DNA of 64,000 nt, from assembly GCF_025562715.2 (NCBI RefSeq), contig NZ_JAPFCC010000001.1, forward strand, positions 4,052,501 through 4,116,500, written 5' to 3'. This document shows positions 16,538 to 26,255 of this stretch, one piece after another; position 1 is the stretch's first letter, and the number at the start of each line of letters is the position of its first letter. The stretch is from Endozoicomonas gorgoniicola (GTDB lineage Bacteria; Pseudomonadota; Gammaproteobacteria; Pseudomonadales; Endozoicomonadaceae). Under the pieces are notes generated by a model. That model saw only the letters and a list, made by a program, of their open reading frames with translations. It was not told where the DNA came from and made no database searches. The translations under genes and the position numbers were made by a program.

Positions 16538-18246
16538 GAGCCTGACCGAGAATAGGATTTATCTGATATAATAGCGTTCAAAACGCAGCCCTGATGAAGC
16601 CTGATGTCGCCACCACCAAAATTCAAGGATAGCCCTGTTGAGTTCGACCAGCACCTGCTGTTTCCAACCAACATCTTTGATCTTCTTCCCAAAGATCATG
16701 ACTGCTACATCTATGAGACCATCTTCCAGAACATTGATACCTCGGAAGTTGAAAAGCAGTACCATCACCTTGGACAGCATGCCTACCCACCCAAGCTGAT
16801 CGTAGGTATCCTGATCTACGCCTACAGTCATGGTGTATTCAGCTCCCGTGAAATAGAAAAACGGTGTCGGCAGGACTTGGCATTCATGTACATCTCTCAG
16901 ATGAATTGCCCAAACTTTCGGGTCCTGGGGGACTTCCGCAAAAACAACCTGTCGTTTTTTCATGACTGTTTCAAACAGTCCGTCAAGCTGGCGATGGAGC
17001 TGAAACTGGCATCGCTTGGGCATATCAGCCTGGATGGTTCGAAATTCAAAGCCAACAGTTCAAAGCATAAGGCCATGAGCTACGGCCGGCTTAAAGCCAA
17101 AGAGGCAGAACTCAGCGCTGAGGTTGATGAACTGATCAAAAAAGCCAGCCAGTGCGATCAGGAAGAAGACGACGCCTACAAAGAAACCAATGGCTACAGT
17201 ATTCCTGAAGACCTCCTGTTTAAAGAAGAACGGCTGAAGAAAATTAAGGCTGCTAAAAAAGCACTGGAAGAGCGTGAGAAAGCCCTCAATCCGGACGAGC
17301 CAATAGACGACAAGAAACAGATTAGCTTTGCAGACCATGATGCCCGGATGATGAGCAAGAAGGGGTACTGCGAATACAGCTACAATGCTCAAATTAATGT
17401 AGATGCGGATCACCAGATCATTGTCGGCCAACACATCAGTCAACGCGCCAACGACGTACAGGAAGTAGAGCCTGCTCTTCAGGCTTTGTCAGAATCTACC
17501 GATGGCGCGGCTGTGGATAAATGGAGTATGGACAACGGCTATTTTTCAGGGCCAAATCTGCACACCTTGGATAAACATGGAATAGACGGTTATATCGCTA
17601 CTGACAAGGAAGAAAAACCGGCTGTTACGGACCTTGAAAATACTGATCGAAAATTTGTCAAAGCGGATTTTACATACAATATTGAAGCTGACGTCTTCAT
17701 CTGTCCGGCTGGGGAAAAATTGGTTACCAATCCAGCCAGTAAAGCTAAGAGGAAAGGCTACCGGGCAAACAAGGAAGTATGCCGAGAGTGCGCTTACCGC
17801 TCCAGATGCAGTGGCTCCAAGAAAAGTGCAGGCAAGGTAATTCGCACAGACAAGTTTGAAACTGCACGACAAGCCATGAATAAAAAAATGGAAACAAGCG
17901 AAGCGAAAGCGGTATACGAACGTCGCAAAGTAATAGCGGAACCGCCGTTTGGTCAGATAAAAAACTCTGGATTCAGGAGTTTCAGTCTGCGCGGGAAAGA
18001 GAAAGTGGAAGCAGAGTTTTCACTGGTATGCACAGTGCATAATTTCAAAAAAATTGTGAAGAAAGCTTTAACGGGTTCACTCCGTCTTGAGGATTTAAAA
18101 AAGGTTGAAAAAGCGGCATAAAGGTAAAGAAAAGCTGTAAATTGGCAAAAATGAGCAAATCAACCTCAAAAAGTGGTTGTTTTTTGCTCATTTTGAATTT
18201 TGCGAAACCTTTAGGAGGACTGCCTAAGCTATTCTCGGTCAGGCTC
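16538..18246 (+). mobile_element. IS1182-type insertion sequence
   Basis: 1709 bp between perfect terminal inverted repeats (GAGCCTGACCGAGAATA at the left and its complement at the right). It is flanked by the 4-bp target duplication CTAG (16534-16537, 18247-18250). It sits inside the exported kinase gene and adds a foreign 11-residue tail to the truncated kinase. Confidence 0.9.
16604..18121 (+). CDS. IS1182-family transposase
   Basis: 505 residues. The N-terminal DUF772-type domain (YPPKLIVGILIYAYSHGVFSSREIEK, about 65-95) is followed by a DDE core with SLDGSKFKANSS (near 145), WSMDNGYFSG (near 310) and the acidic residue in RRKVIAEPPFGQIK (near 450). A cysteine cluster (CRECAYRSRC) lies near 395. 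It appears intact. Confidence 0.9.
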   Translation: MSPPPKFKDSPVEFDQHLLFPTNIFDLLPKDHDCYIYETIFQNIDTSEVEKQYHHLGQHAYPPKLIVGILIYAYSHGVFSSREIEKRCRQDLAFMYISQMNCPNFRVLGDFRKNNLSFFHDCFKQSVKLAMELKLASLGHISLDGSKFKANSSKHKAMSYGRLKAKEAELSAEVDELIKKASQCDQEEDDAYKETNGYSIPEDLLFKEERLKKIKAAKKALEEREKALNPDEPIDDKKQISFADHDARMMSKKGYCEYSYNAQINVDADHQIIVGQHISQRANDVQEVEPALQALSESTDGAAVDKWSMDNGYFSGPNLHTLDKHGIDGYIATDKEEKPAVTDLENTDRKFVKADFTYNIEADVFICPAGEKLVTNPASKAKRKGYRANKEVCRECAYRSRCSGSKKSAGKVIRTDKFETARQAMNKKMETSEAKAVYERRKVIAEPPFGQIKNSGFRSFSLRGKEKVEAEFSLVCTVHNFKKIVKKALTGSLRLEDLKKVEKAA

Positions 18247-18433
18247 CTAGTGAAAGAGATTTTTTTAATAATATATTATATCAGGTAATTAATCTCAGTG
18301 AAAATTCAGTATCAATTGCGCAAATAAACTACATTTTCAGGTCTGCCATTGAATCCCTAGAAGGTTTTCAGCAATAAAATAGAAAAAATAATCCAATCTC
18401 GAGTTAGCATTAGAGAAAATAAACAGACAGTTT

Positions 18434-19092
18434 GGTCACGTTTCAAACAGGTTGATACCACATCCGTGAGATGAACTCTCCGATCACCTTATCGTGCAGT
18501 TCCTCTGAGCGAGAAAAGCAGATAGTTCTACGGGTTAATCGTTTAAGACGTGTACGTAGTGTCAGATTTTTTCTCTCGATGCTTTGTGTCAGTTTCTTGC
18601 TGATAATATGGCTCTGTGCCGGTAGCTCTGAGCCATAGGGTTTCCAATCATCGGTGCAGTAGAACCTGAACTTATAGGGTTTGACCAACTTTATCAGCTT
18701 CTTCAAGGTTTTCTTCGTTCTGCGTCCAAAGACATGAGCGATCACCCTCTGGTAGCGAGGCTCCCATGCGTAGAACAGCCAGCGCTGATTTTTCTTATTG
18801 CCAACATAGGACCATTGTTCATCCATCTGGCAGATTAGCACCAGCTCTTCATTGTCGAAAGGGAGTGACGTTACATAGTCATGCTCACTATGCGCTCGTG
18901 GGTGCCTGGTTTGTTAGCGTTGTAGAGAAACTCAAGCTGGAAGCTGTGTTTGCAATTTCGACATAGGTAACGCTGCATACCTGAGGGTTCTTTGCCATTT
19001 TTCACAACTCCATCTGTGGTATCACAGTGAACACATACAACTTTAATGATTGCCATAGGGAAAAATAGATAGAGTATCAGCAAAGCTCTTCC
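18434..19092 (-). pseudogene. IS1-type element remnant with internal deletion
   Basis: The reverse strand encodes an InsA-like start (MAIIKVVCVHCDTTDGVVKN from 19056, with zinc-finger CVHC...CRNC) that stops after SMTM at 18871. An InsB-like part (MDEQWSYVGNKKNQRWLFYA to 18443) continues in another frame. Compared with IS1, about 28 residues linking the two (the InsA helix-turn-helix end and frameshift site) are missing, an in-place loss of roughly 84 bp. Ends are degraded and no target duplication was found, so it is probably inactive. Confidence 0.8.
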
Positions 19093-19146
19093 GAAAAATA
19101 TACGAGATCAACGCATCTGATTCATGACCTATGGTTGTAGCGACAG

Positions 19147-20721
19147 CTATGCAGCCAGATCAGCCGCAACCGGCGTTCGAATCAGATAGTCAAAAGCCCC
19201 GAGTGAAGCTGTTGCACCGCTGCCCATAGCAATAATAATCTGCTTGTACGGTGAATCGGTCACATCCCCTGCTGCAAACACACCGGGAACAGACGTTTCA
19301 CCCTGAGCAGACGTAATGATTTCACCTCTTGGCGTCAGCTCAACATCACCCTTCAGGAACTCGGTGTTAGGCACCAGACCAATCTGAACAAAGATACCTG
19401 CCAACTCGATGCTTTTCTTTTCATCTGTTCTGCGATCCGTGTAATTCAGGCCGGTTACCCGCTCGCCATCACCCACGACCTCAGTCGTTAACGCTTCGGT
19501 AATGATATCAATGTTACCCATGGATTGAGCTTTGCGCTGCAACACTTCATCGGCACGCAACTTGTTATCAAATTCCAGAACCGTTACGTGTTCAACGATA
19601 CCAGCCAGATCAATCGCGGCCTCTATACCCGAGTTACCACCACCAATCACCGCCACCTTTTTACCTTTAAACAGAGGGCCATCGCAGTGAGGGCAATAAG
19701 CAACACCTGCACCACGGTACTCTTTCTCCCCCGGAACGTTCATCTCTCTCCAGCGCGCTCCGGTGGCAAGAACCAGTGAGCGGCTTTTCAGTTTTGCACC
19801 GCTTTCCAGCTCCACTTCGATCAGGTCACCAACCTGTTCTGCCGCAATGACTTTGCTGGCTTGCTGGTTGGTAATAATGTCGACGTCGTAGTCACGAACG
19901 TGTTCTTCCAAACTGCTCACCAGTTTGGGGCCTTCTGTCGCCTTGACCGAGATAAAGTTTTCAATACCGACGGTATCCAACACCTGTCCGCCAAAGCGGT
20001 CAGCCACTACGCCGGTACGAATCCCTTTACGGGCAGCGTAAATAGCCGCCGAAGCACCGGCTGGCCCACCGCCAACCACCAGTAGCTCGTAGGGGGCTTT
20101 TTCGTTAATAGCTTCAGCCTGTCGTTCACCGGCACCGGTGTCGATTCTGTTAAGAATTTCTTCAAGAGAAATTCGTCCCTGGGCGAACGACTCGCCATTC
20201 AGGAAGACCGATGGCACCGCCATCACCTTACGACGGTCGACTTCTTCCTGATACAAGGCCCCGTCAATCATGACATGAGTAATATTTGGGTTAATGGCTG
20301 CCATTTTATTCAATGCCTGAACCACATCCGGGCAGTTCTGGCAGCTGAGGGAAACATAGGTCTCAAACTGGTACCGACCGGGCAGAGCTTTAATCTGTGC
20401 AATAACGTCGTCAGACAGTTTTGTGTCGTGTCCACCGCTGTGCAGTAAGGCCAGCACCAGCGATGTGAATTCATGCCCCATGGGCAGACCGGCAAATTCT
20501 ATTTGAGTGCCTGCATCCGCAGAGCGTATGGCCATGGAAGGCTTACGATGGTTGTCGCCTTCAACGCGCGTGACCAGGCTGGACTGTTCAACAATGTCAT
20601 CGATCAATCCGGACATTTCTCTGGATTTTGCATCACCAGCCAGAGACGCAACCAGCTCAATGGGTCTCTTGAGGTTCTGCAGGTAGGTGTTTAATTGAGC
20701 TTTAATCTTTGCGTCTAACAT
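19147..20721 (-). CDS. ahpF: alkyl hydroperoxide reductase subunit F
   Basis: 524 residues (521 in E. coli). FAD-dependent disulfide reductase that recharges AhpC with electrons from NADH in the cytoplasm. The N-terminal double-thioredoxin domain has the redox pair C127/C130 (SCQNCPDV). The FAD site is VVGGGPAGASAAIYAAR (near 215), the catalytic CPHC lies near 345 (AYCPHCDGPL) and the NAD site GGGNSGIEAAIDLAG follows. AhpC lies 86 bp upstream on the same strand, separated by a strong hairpin. Confidence 0.97.
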   Translation of the reverse strand: MLDAKIKAQLNTYLQNLKRPIELVASLAGDAKSREMSGLIDDIVEQSSLVTRVEGDNHRKPSMAIRSADAGTQIEFAGLPMGHEFTSLVLALLHSGGHDTKLSDDVIAQIKALPGRYQFETYVSLSCQNCPDVVQALNKMAAINPNITHVMIDGALYQEEVDRRKVMAVPSVFLNGESFAQGRISLEEILNRIDTGAGERQAEAINEKAPYELLVVGGGPAGASAAIYAARKGIRTGVVADRFGGQVLDTVGIENFISVKATEGPKLVSSLEEHVRDYDVDIITNQQASKVIAAEQVGDLIEVELESGAKLKSRSLVLATGARWREMNVPGEKEYRGAGVAYCPHCDGPLFKGKKVAVIGGGNSGIEAAIDLAGIVEHVTVLEFDNKLRADEVLQRKAQSMGNIDIITEALTTEVVGDGERVTGLNYTDRRTDEKKSIELAGIFVQIGLVPNTEFLKGDVELTPRGEIITSAQGETSVPGVFAAGDVTDSPYKQIIIAMGSGATASLGAFDYLIRTPVAADLAA

Positions 20722-20747
20722 GATGATTCCAATCCTTTTACTAAAAC

Positions 20748-20788
20748 ATCAGGGGGCAAGTCGCTTCCCCCCGGCTTTGCCCCCTGAT
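20748..20788 (-). terminator. intercistronic hairpin between ahpC and ahpF
   Basis: A perfect 12-bp stem (ATCAGGGGGCAA with TTGCCCCCTGAT) with a 17-base loop is followed on the reverse strand by GTTTTAG. It probably acts as an attenuator giving more AhpC than AhpF, or protects ahpC mRNA. Confidence 0.65.
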
Positions 20789-20807
20789 GGTTGACGAACT
20801 TCCTGCC

Positions 20808-21377
20808 TCAGATCTTGCCAACCAGATCCAGAGACGGTGCCAGAGTCTCTTCACCTGGCTGCCATGCCGCCGGGCATACTTCACCGTCGTGAGTTGCTAC
20901 GTACTGGGCAGCCTGTACCCGACGCAGCAGGTCTTTGGCAGAGCGGCCAATGCCCAGGTCATTGGTTTCAATCGCCTTGATTTCACCTTCCGGATTGATG
21001 ATGAAAGTACCGCGCAGTGCCAGACCGTCTTCTTCAATCATCACACCGAAATTGCGGGTGATGGTTCCGGTTGGGTCGCCCACCATTGGGAACCTGATCT
21101 TGTTGATGGTTTCAGAGCTGTCGTGCCACGCTTTGTGAGTGAAGTGCGTATCAGTAGACACGGAGTACACTTCCACCCCCAGCTCCTGCAATTTGGCGTA
21201 GTGGTCAGCTACATCACCCAGCTCGGTCGGACAAACAAAGGTGAAATCCGCAGGGTAGAAGAACACCACCGACCACTTGCCGAGCAGGCTTTCTTCAGTC
21301 ACGTCGACAAATTCGCCATTGTGAAAAGCAGTGGCTTTAAAGGGCTTGATTTTGGTGTTAATAAGAGATTGAGTCAT
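20808..21377 (-). CDS. ahpC: alkyl hydroperoxide reductase subunit C (typical 2-Cys peroxiredoxin)
   Basis: 189 residues (187 in E. coli). Reduces hydrogen peroxide and organic peroxides. The peroxidatic cysteine is C49 (DFTFVCPTELGD) and the resolving cysteine C168 (GEVCPAAWQPGE); both canonical surroundings are intact. First gene of the ahpC-ahpF unit. An OxyR-like sequence lies about 105-140 bp upstream. Confidence 0.97.
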   Translation of the reverse strand: MTQSLINTKIKPFKATAFHNGEFVDVTEESLLGKWSVVFFYPADFTFVCPTELGDVADHYAKLQELGVEVYSVSTDTHFTHKAWHDSSETINKIRFPMVGDPTGTITRNFGVMIEEDGLALRGTFIINPEGEIKAIETNDLGIGRSAKDLLRRVQAAQYVATHDGEVCPAAWQPGEETLAPSLDLVGKI

Positions 21378-21481
21378 GGTTCCGTACCTTCATTTTCTCA
21401 GTGTTTATCCTTCGGGACGACGGCTTGTTGCTGCGTCCCGTTGATGGGTTTAATACTAAGAAGCGCAGGAAAAAACGTACA

Positions 21482-21518
21482 ATTGATTGGTAAAATCGGT
21501 GTGATAGTTTTTTTCTAT
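21482..21518 (-). promoter_or_regulatory. OxyR-like site upstream of ahpC
   Basis: ATAGTTTTTTTCTAT (21504-21518) fits the ATAG-N7-CTAT half of the OxyR consensus. Exactly 7 bp away lies a weaker half (ATTGATTGGTAAAAT, 21482-21496). The spacing matches an OxyR tetramer site. The site overlaps the end of the neighbouring surface-protein gene. Confidence 0.4.
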
Positions 21519-22880
21519 TTCGGCATCATCTGCAAACCAGCCTCGCCCGGATTTGCCTTACGCTTTTGGCGGCAATAAAGGGTGGCTACGATAGTAACCG
21601 CCGTAACTAAAATCACACTGCCTATGCTGCCACCCAAGATTGCTCCTGTTGATGACACAGAGCTATTTTCTGTCTCCGAACGGGTACTGTTGATATTTCT
21701 AAGTGTCGATTGGACAGAAACGTCCGGAGCAGCCCGGGAAGGCTTAATCTTGTTATCTGTAAAGGGAACGCCTGTTTGAGAAACACGGGAACTTGTGGGC
21801 AAAGGCTTGCTTGTCATTCTTGTCATTCTTGTCATTGATGTTGTCAGAGCCGGAGTGGTTGTTTGACGGTTGGTTGATAAGGTGGGGAATGGCTTTACAG
21901 GTGTTGTCGCTACCAGCGTTTCTGTTGGCATGAGCGTTGTTTTTGACAGCATCGCGTCTGTTTTTATGGTGACTGTTTCAGTCGTTGGTGTAGAGGAGGT
22001 CCCTGTAGTGGAAGTTTTTGCGGTGGATGATAATGAAGTACCATCATCAACCCACAGGTTAGGTAAAAATTTCTTTCTTACTTTGCCACCGGAATTTGGC
22101 AGCAATGTATTTCTCAGGGTGACTGTTCCCAGGATGTTTTTATACTGTCCACCTAAAAGGCTTGCCAGGCTTTCAGACTGGCCGTCCAGAGTAATGCCAC
22201 CCCAGTGAGAAGGCCAGCCATCATAACGAGTCATTGAGATATTGCTAAAGCTGCCATAGACAGGCAAATGCTTATATTTAATGAAATCATTAAACCTTAC
22301 ATAAATGGGAATCATTTTTGAGCCATAACCAGCATCAGCACTGAACCTGGAGCCTTGAAACGTTGTATTTCTGATTTTAAACCTGACAGGGTTGACCAGG
22401 GTGATCAGTCCTGCGTCACCATCATTCAGGTAAGGGTCAAAATTGATGATGGAAAGATGGTTAATATCTGTAAGGTTCGTATTGGTAACGTTGATAGCCG
22501 GACTGGCTACCTGATTGTCTTTATGCTCCCGGTAGTTGATAGCAACGTTACTTATTTTTACCGAATTAACGCCATTAATATCAAAATACCTGGAAAGATA
22601 ATTTTTCCTGATAATCAGATTATTAAAATGAATGGCTGTATTTTTACCGGAAACATTAAACAGCTTGTCTGTATTTTTATTTTTTGATGAAATCCATGTT
22701 TTAAAACTGAACCCGGAGATAACACAATTATTGCAGTTAAAAATAGTTCCTATAACATCTTCCTTTATATAGGAAGCTACTCTGTACTTTGCAGCCGGCT
22801 TCAGCATGGGCTGTATATTATCTAGACTCGTAACACCAAAAATAGCAATATTATTACAGTTTGCGATCGTAATAGGATGA

Positions 22881-24001
22881 CCTGAATTCAAGTCATAAGT
22901 GCATAACCCATGACTTTTCTTGCATCTATTCCAGTTGACTCTTTAAATGCCTCATAAGGAGTCTTGTAGCCCAGGCACTTTCTTGGCCTGTTGTTCAGCT
23001 TATCCACTGCAATGATGACATCTTTTTCTGTCACGCCATTAAGCTCCATCGACTTGGGGAAATACTGCCTTAGCAAACCATTAGCATTCTCATTCTGGCC
23101 TCTTTCCCAAGAATGGTAGGGGGCAGCAAAGTAGCTGTCACATTTTAAAGCTTTGGCAATTGATTCATGCTGAACAAACTCCTTTCCATTGTCGTATGTT
23201 ATTGTCTTTACAAACCTTTTCAGAGGCTTGAGTACGTCAATTATTCCCTGTTTAACCGCTTTTGCCTTCTTGCCTGGTAGAGGGACAGCAAGGCGAAGCT
23301 TGGTTTTTCGTTCATCTAATGTAGCGATGGCTCCTTTATGATTTTTACCTATTACAGTATCAGCTTCCCAGTCACCAACTCGCTCTCTGTTGTTGACCAC
23401 TTCGGGGCGTTCTTCAATGCCAACCCGATTTGGTATACCGGTTCGGTTATGAGCTGAACCGTATCGCTTTCGATAAGTTTTTTTCTGGTGCCTCAAGTGC
23501 TTATAGAGCGAGCCTCCGCGCCGTTTATCATCCGCTACAAATTGATAAATCGTCTCATGATGCAGCTTGATTACACCGTCCTTTTCAAGCCTTCCAGCCA
23601 CTTGTTCAGGACTCCAATCTGAACGGATATCGTTTGAAATACGTTGTTTAATGTCGTCTGTCAGCTTAATAGCTTTTGGCTTATCTTTGTGCCGCTGCCG
23701 AGCTGTGCGATTAGCCTGTTGGTGCCTGTACCCTCTTTGCCCTTTATTGCGGTTTACTTCTCGCGACACGGTAGGCTGTGAACGGCCAAGCTTTTTAGCA
23801 ATTTTGTTTTGTGAAGTCCCATTTTTGAGTTCAGTTTCGATATAATATCTCTCTTCAGAGCTCAGGTGTGTATAGGCCATCCTTGGCTTCCTCTGTATGG
23901 TTTGGTTGCTTTACAGAATACCCCTGAGTTCTGATTCACTTCAAAGGTTCTGAAACAATCCTCTGGTTACAGAGGTTATGCACTTATGATACGAATTCAG
24001 G
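22881..24001 (-). mobile_element. IS30-family insertion sequence, copy 1
   Basis: 1121 bp. Inverted ends begin CCTGAATTC and share TCATAAGTGCATAACC, with three mismatched bases between them. The target duplication is TGA (22878-22880, 24002-24004). Inserted in the large surface-protein gene. Identical in length to copies at 42619-43739 and 58390-59510. Confidence 0.95.
22888..23880 (-). CDS. IS30-family transposase
   Basis: 330 residues. The N-terminal helix-turn-helix region (TSQNKIAKKLGRSQPTVSRE) precedes a DDE core with D in VGDWEADTVIG (near 172), D in TITYDNGKEF (near 232) and E in WERGQNENANGLL (near 268). Intact and the same protein as the other two copies. Confidence 0.95.
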   Translation of the reverse strand: MAYTHLSSEERYYIETELKNGTSQNKIAKKLGRSQPTVSREVNRNKGQRGYRHQQANRTARQRHKDKPKAIKLTDDIKQRISNDIRSDWSPEQVAGRLEKDGVIKLHHETIYQFVADDKRRGGSLYKHLRHQKKTYRKRYGSAHNRTGIPNRVGIEERPEVVNNRERVGDWEADTVIGKNHKGAIATLDERKTKLRLAVPLPGKKAKAVKQGIIDVLKPLKRFVKTITYDNGKEFVQHESIAKALKCDSYFAAPYHSWERGQNENANGLLRQYFPKSMELNGVTEKDVIIAVDKLNNRPRKCLGYKTPYEAFKESTGIDARKVMGYALMT

Positions 24002-25486
24002 TGAGATAAATTCTGTGTGCCAATGATGAGAAATAGTTTATTACTCTGATTAACAATAGAGATCGATGTATTATCCGCTAATGACTTAACTTCAAAGTCA
24101 GCGGAATTCTTTTCAAGAAATTTAAGGCATAACCGCCTGTCTGATTTGACAAGACGGTTACAGACCTTCATGTTTTCTGCGCCCCTGTCAACGGGAGAGG
24201 GTGTTACCGTTTGGGTGGCATTGACCTGTATTGTCGCTGCTGGTGTTACCACCATTAATGAATGGGAACGAGTATGGCTTATGGATGGATATGCTCTTGA
24301 CAGGATCGGTGTCAACAGTACAGGGAGGGTAGACATTACGTTATTAACCCTACTGACAGAGGTAGACTGCACGTTCAACCCTTTTATTTGAAGATTTGGA
24401 AGATTAATAATGTTAGTTTTACTGCTACCATCCTCTACCGTTAAGTCCTTGATTGTCACTAAGCCTTTAACCTGTCGGTAAGCTTCTATTAACAACCCAG
24501 CCCATAAACCGGGTGTACCATCAAAGCGTATCCCCTCAGCCCTGTCGGTGATTAACCCAAAACCACTAAAGTCAAATTGTTCAATGACCCCATTAACCCG
24601 TTTTTTTATATATTTCTCAGGACTCTCAAACGAGATGGAAAGCCCTATATAAACGGGGTTTGTTGGTTGCCCATAAGAACTGGCAGCAATATCTGCATTT
24701 AATACAGTAAAATCAACCGGATTAATCAAACTTATTATTTTTTTGGGTTCAGACGGATTATAAAAATCTTCAATATCAATTTCACTTATTGAAATATTTT
24801 CAAGTTTGATCTCAGGCGTATTTTTTATGGTAATGGCAGGTTCCTTTAATTTATTGTTATCTTCACTACTGGCGTAAAAGTTTGATATTGTCAGTGAGAG
24901 TATATTCTCAGCCATAAAATATCCGGTCTCAGTATGAGTGTCGCCTTTCGCTTCTATATCATTCAAATGCACGATAGACTTGCTGCCTTTTACAGTAAAT
25001 ATTTTCTTTATTTTTTCATTATAATCTTGAACATCCCTATCAACAGAAAAACCCGAGATTAAGCAGCTCTCACACTGATCAATACTACCAATGATTTCCT
25101 GCCCGTAATAACTCGGGTGAGTAAGCCGGTACTTATAAATTTCTCTAATTCCTTTTAGCTTTATTGATTCTGGTACATCTTCAGGCTGCTCCGAGATGGT
25201 TAATTTTGGTTTTTTACCATCACTTTTTTTAACGCCAAACAAAGCGATCTGATTAGAGCTTACAATAGTGATTGGATAGGGTAAAACACTGTCCTCATCA
25301 AGAAAAAAAATAGTGTTACTTTTATTATATAGGTAAATTTCGCTATCTTTTTTCAGCTCCTCTGTCTGGTAGTCTCCCGGATATTTTTTGATAAAATCGA
25401 GACAGGGTTGCTTATCATCATCCGACAACCTGTTGCAGACATTATTATCAGAAGAAACAGATGCCTCGGAAAAAAGTAGACATGTT

Positions 25487-25495
25487 AAAAAAAAA
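25487..25495 (-). repeat. 9-base homopolymer in the signal-peptide coding region
   Basis: Nine A on the + strand (T9 in the coding strand), directly within the signal peptide of the surface-protein gene. T9 gives a stop after 12 codons; T10 would give full translation. This is the typical place and size for slipped-strand switching, though a sequencing indel gives the same picture. Confidence 0.8.
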
Positions 25496-25669
25496 CACCA
25501 ACTAATCTCTTTATGTACTGCATAATTCGCTCATGGGAAAATGGTTTGAAAGCGACGGATAAGCTTAGCAAAAGGGCATTAAGTCAGCTGAGTGCTACAG
25601 ACTGGTGTCGTAAAGACTTCCCCTCTTGTTACCATTATTTTTACTATTTTTTAAAGGTTCTCACTGCCA

Positions 25670-26230
25670 ATGAATGCGAGTCGTTCCGACCTGATCAGTG
25701 CTTTACAGCAATTTCATCGCCGACATTTTCAATCGTACCAACAGCAACACCATCAACCACCCACTGTAGAACACGACAGTGACTGGCCTTCTCCCTGTGA
25801 GCAGGGTGAAGTCAAAAATGGTGAAACCGCACATTGGCAGCCGGTTCCCTGCGAACCTCCATTGGATTTTGCCAATATTGAACAGGCTCTTGAACTGGAG
25901 CTTCATCCGGATATCAAAACGTATTTTGGCAGTTTCTTTTGTGCCAACCTTGCCGCACAAGCTTCAGACGGGAAGCTGGAGCTGTTGTTTCCCTGGAGCC
26001 CGGAAGACTTTGAACGACTGCAGGAAAATATGCTGGGGCATGTATGGATGAAGCGCCAACTCAGGCAGCAGGAAACGGTATTTTTTGCTGTGACGGATAT
26101 TGATGATGTCATTCTGTCTGTGGTCAACAGTACTGGTGAAATCTGGGCTGAAAAGGTGGGCAAAAAGCCTCACCGGAAGATAGCCGGTTCAATGACTGAA
26201 TTTATTACCAGTCTGGAGCCGGTTGTCTGA
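25670..26230 (+). CDS. syd: SecY-interacting protein Syd
   Basis: 186 residues (181 in E. coli). Syd is a small acidic cytoplasmic-face protein that binds SecY and checks the SecYEG complex. Family features include the N-terminal ALQQFHRRHFQ, the middle SPCEQG and WQPV, ELELHPDIKTYFGSFFCANL, and the C-terminal FAVTDIDDVILSVVNSTGEIWAEKVGKKP. The ATG at 25670 matches the family start (MN...SALQQF). It is transcribed divergently from the split surface-protein gene. Confidence 0.93.
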   Translation: MNASRSDLISALQQFHRRHFQSYQQQHHQPPTVEHDSDWPSPCEQGEVKNGETAHWQPVPCEPPLDFANIEQALELELHPDIKTYFGSFFCANLAAQASDGKLELLFPWSPEDFERLQENMLGHVWMKRQLRQQETVFFAVTDIDDVILSVVNSTGEIWAEKVGKKPHRKIAGSMTEFITSLEPVV

Positions 26231-26255
26231 TAATTAACAAACCTTGTTAAATCCT

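Larger units (their letters stand above)
15567..18377 (+). pseudogene. exported eukaryotic-type protein kinase gene split by an IS1182 element
   Basis: The first exon-like part (15567-16537) encodes a signal peptide (SALLTYCCYVSGSGAAS) and a kinase fold. It has a Gly-rich loop (NSGQHGRIFPGKV, 106-118), ATP lysine K131 (LVFKTIHP), an alpha-C glutamate in EREVRI (about 156-158), a catalytic loop NVDLNFTNIML (D261, N266; the usual His-Arg is Asn-Val) and DFS with D279. An IS inserted at 16538-18246 with CTAG target copies ends the frame prematurely. Joining 16537 to 18251 restores an open frame (...TPSERDFFNNILYQV...) to a TAA at 18375-18377, giving 365 residues. A signal peptide on a Ser/Thr/Tyr-type kinase suggests a periplasmic or host-directed enzyme (inference). 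The truncated form keeps all catalytic residues. Confidence 0.8.
21515..25523 (-). pseudogene. large two-domain surface protein split by IS30 and out of frame at a T9 tract
   Basis: Reverse-strand gene. From ATG at 25523 the start reads MQYIKRLVGVFF then hits a stop. With one more T in the T9 tract it continues LTCLLFSEASVSSDNNVCNRL, a normal signal peptide running into the main frame. Two tandem homologous domains follow, each with VCNRL...CL.F, then PITI....IA.FGV, then IG.I..C..C.ISGFS and beta-helix-like strands. IS30 at 22881-24001 interrupts domain 2. Deleting it with one TGA copy joins ...LIIGTQNLS to HPITIANCNN in frame. The C-terminus has a Thr/Ser-rich stalk and one membrane helix (SIGSVILVTAVTIVATLYC) with a basic stop-transfer, as in a type I membrane protein. 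With both repairs the product would be 961 residues. Function unknown; an adhesin-like surface role is inferred. Confidence 0.75.
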
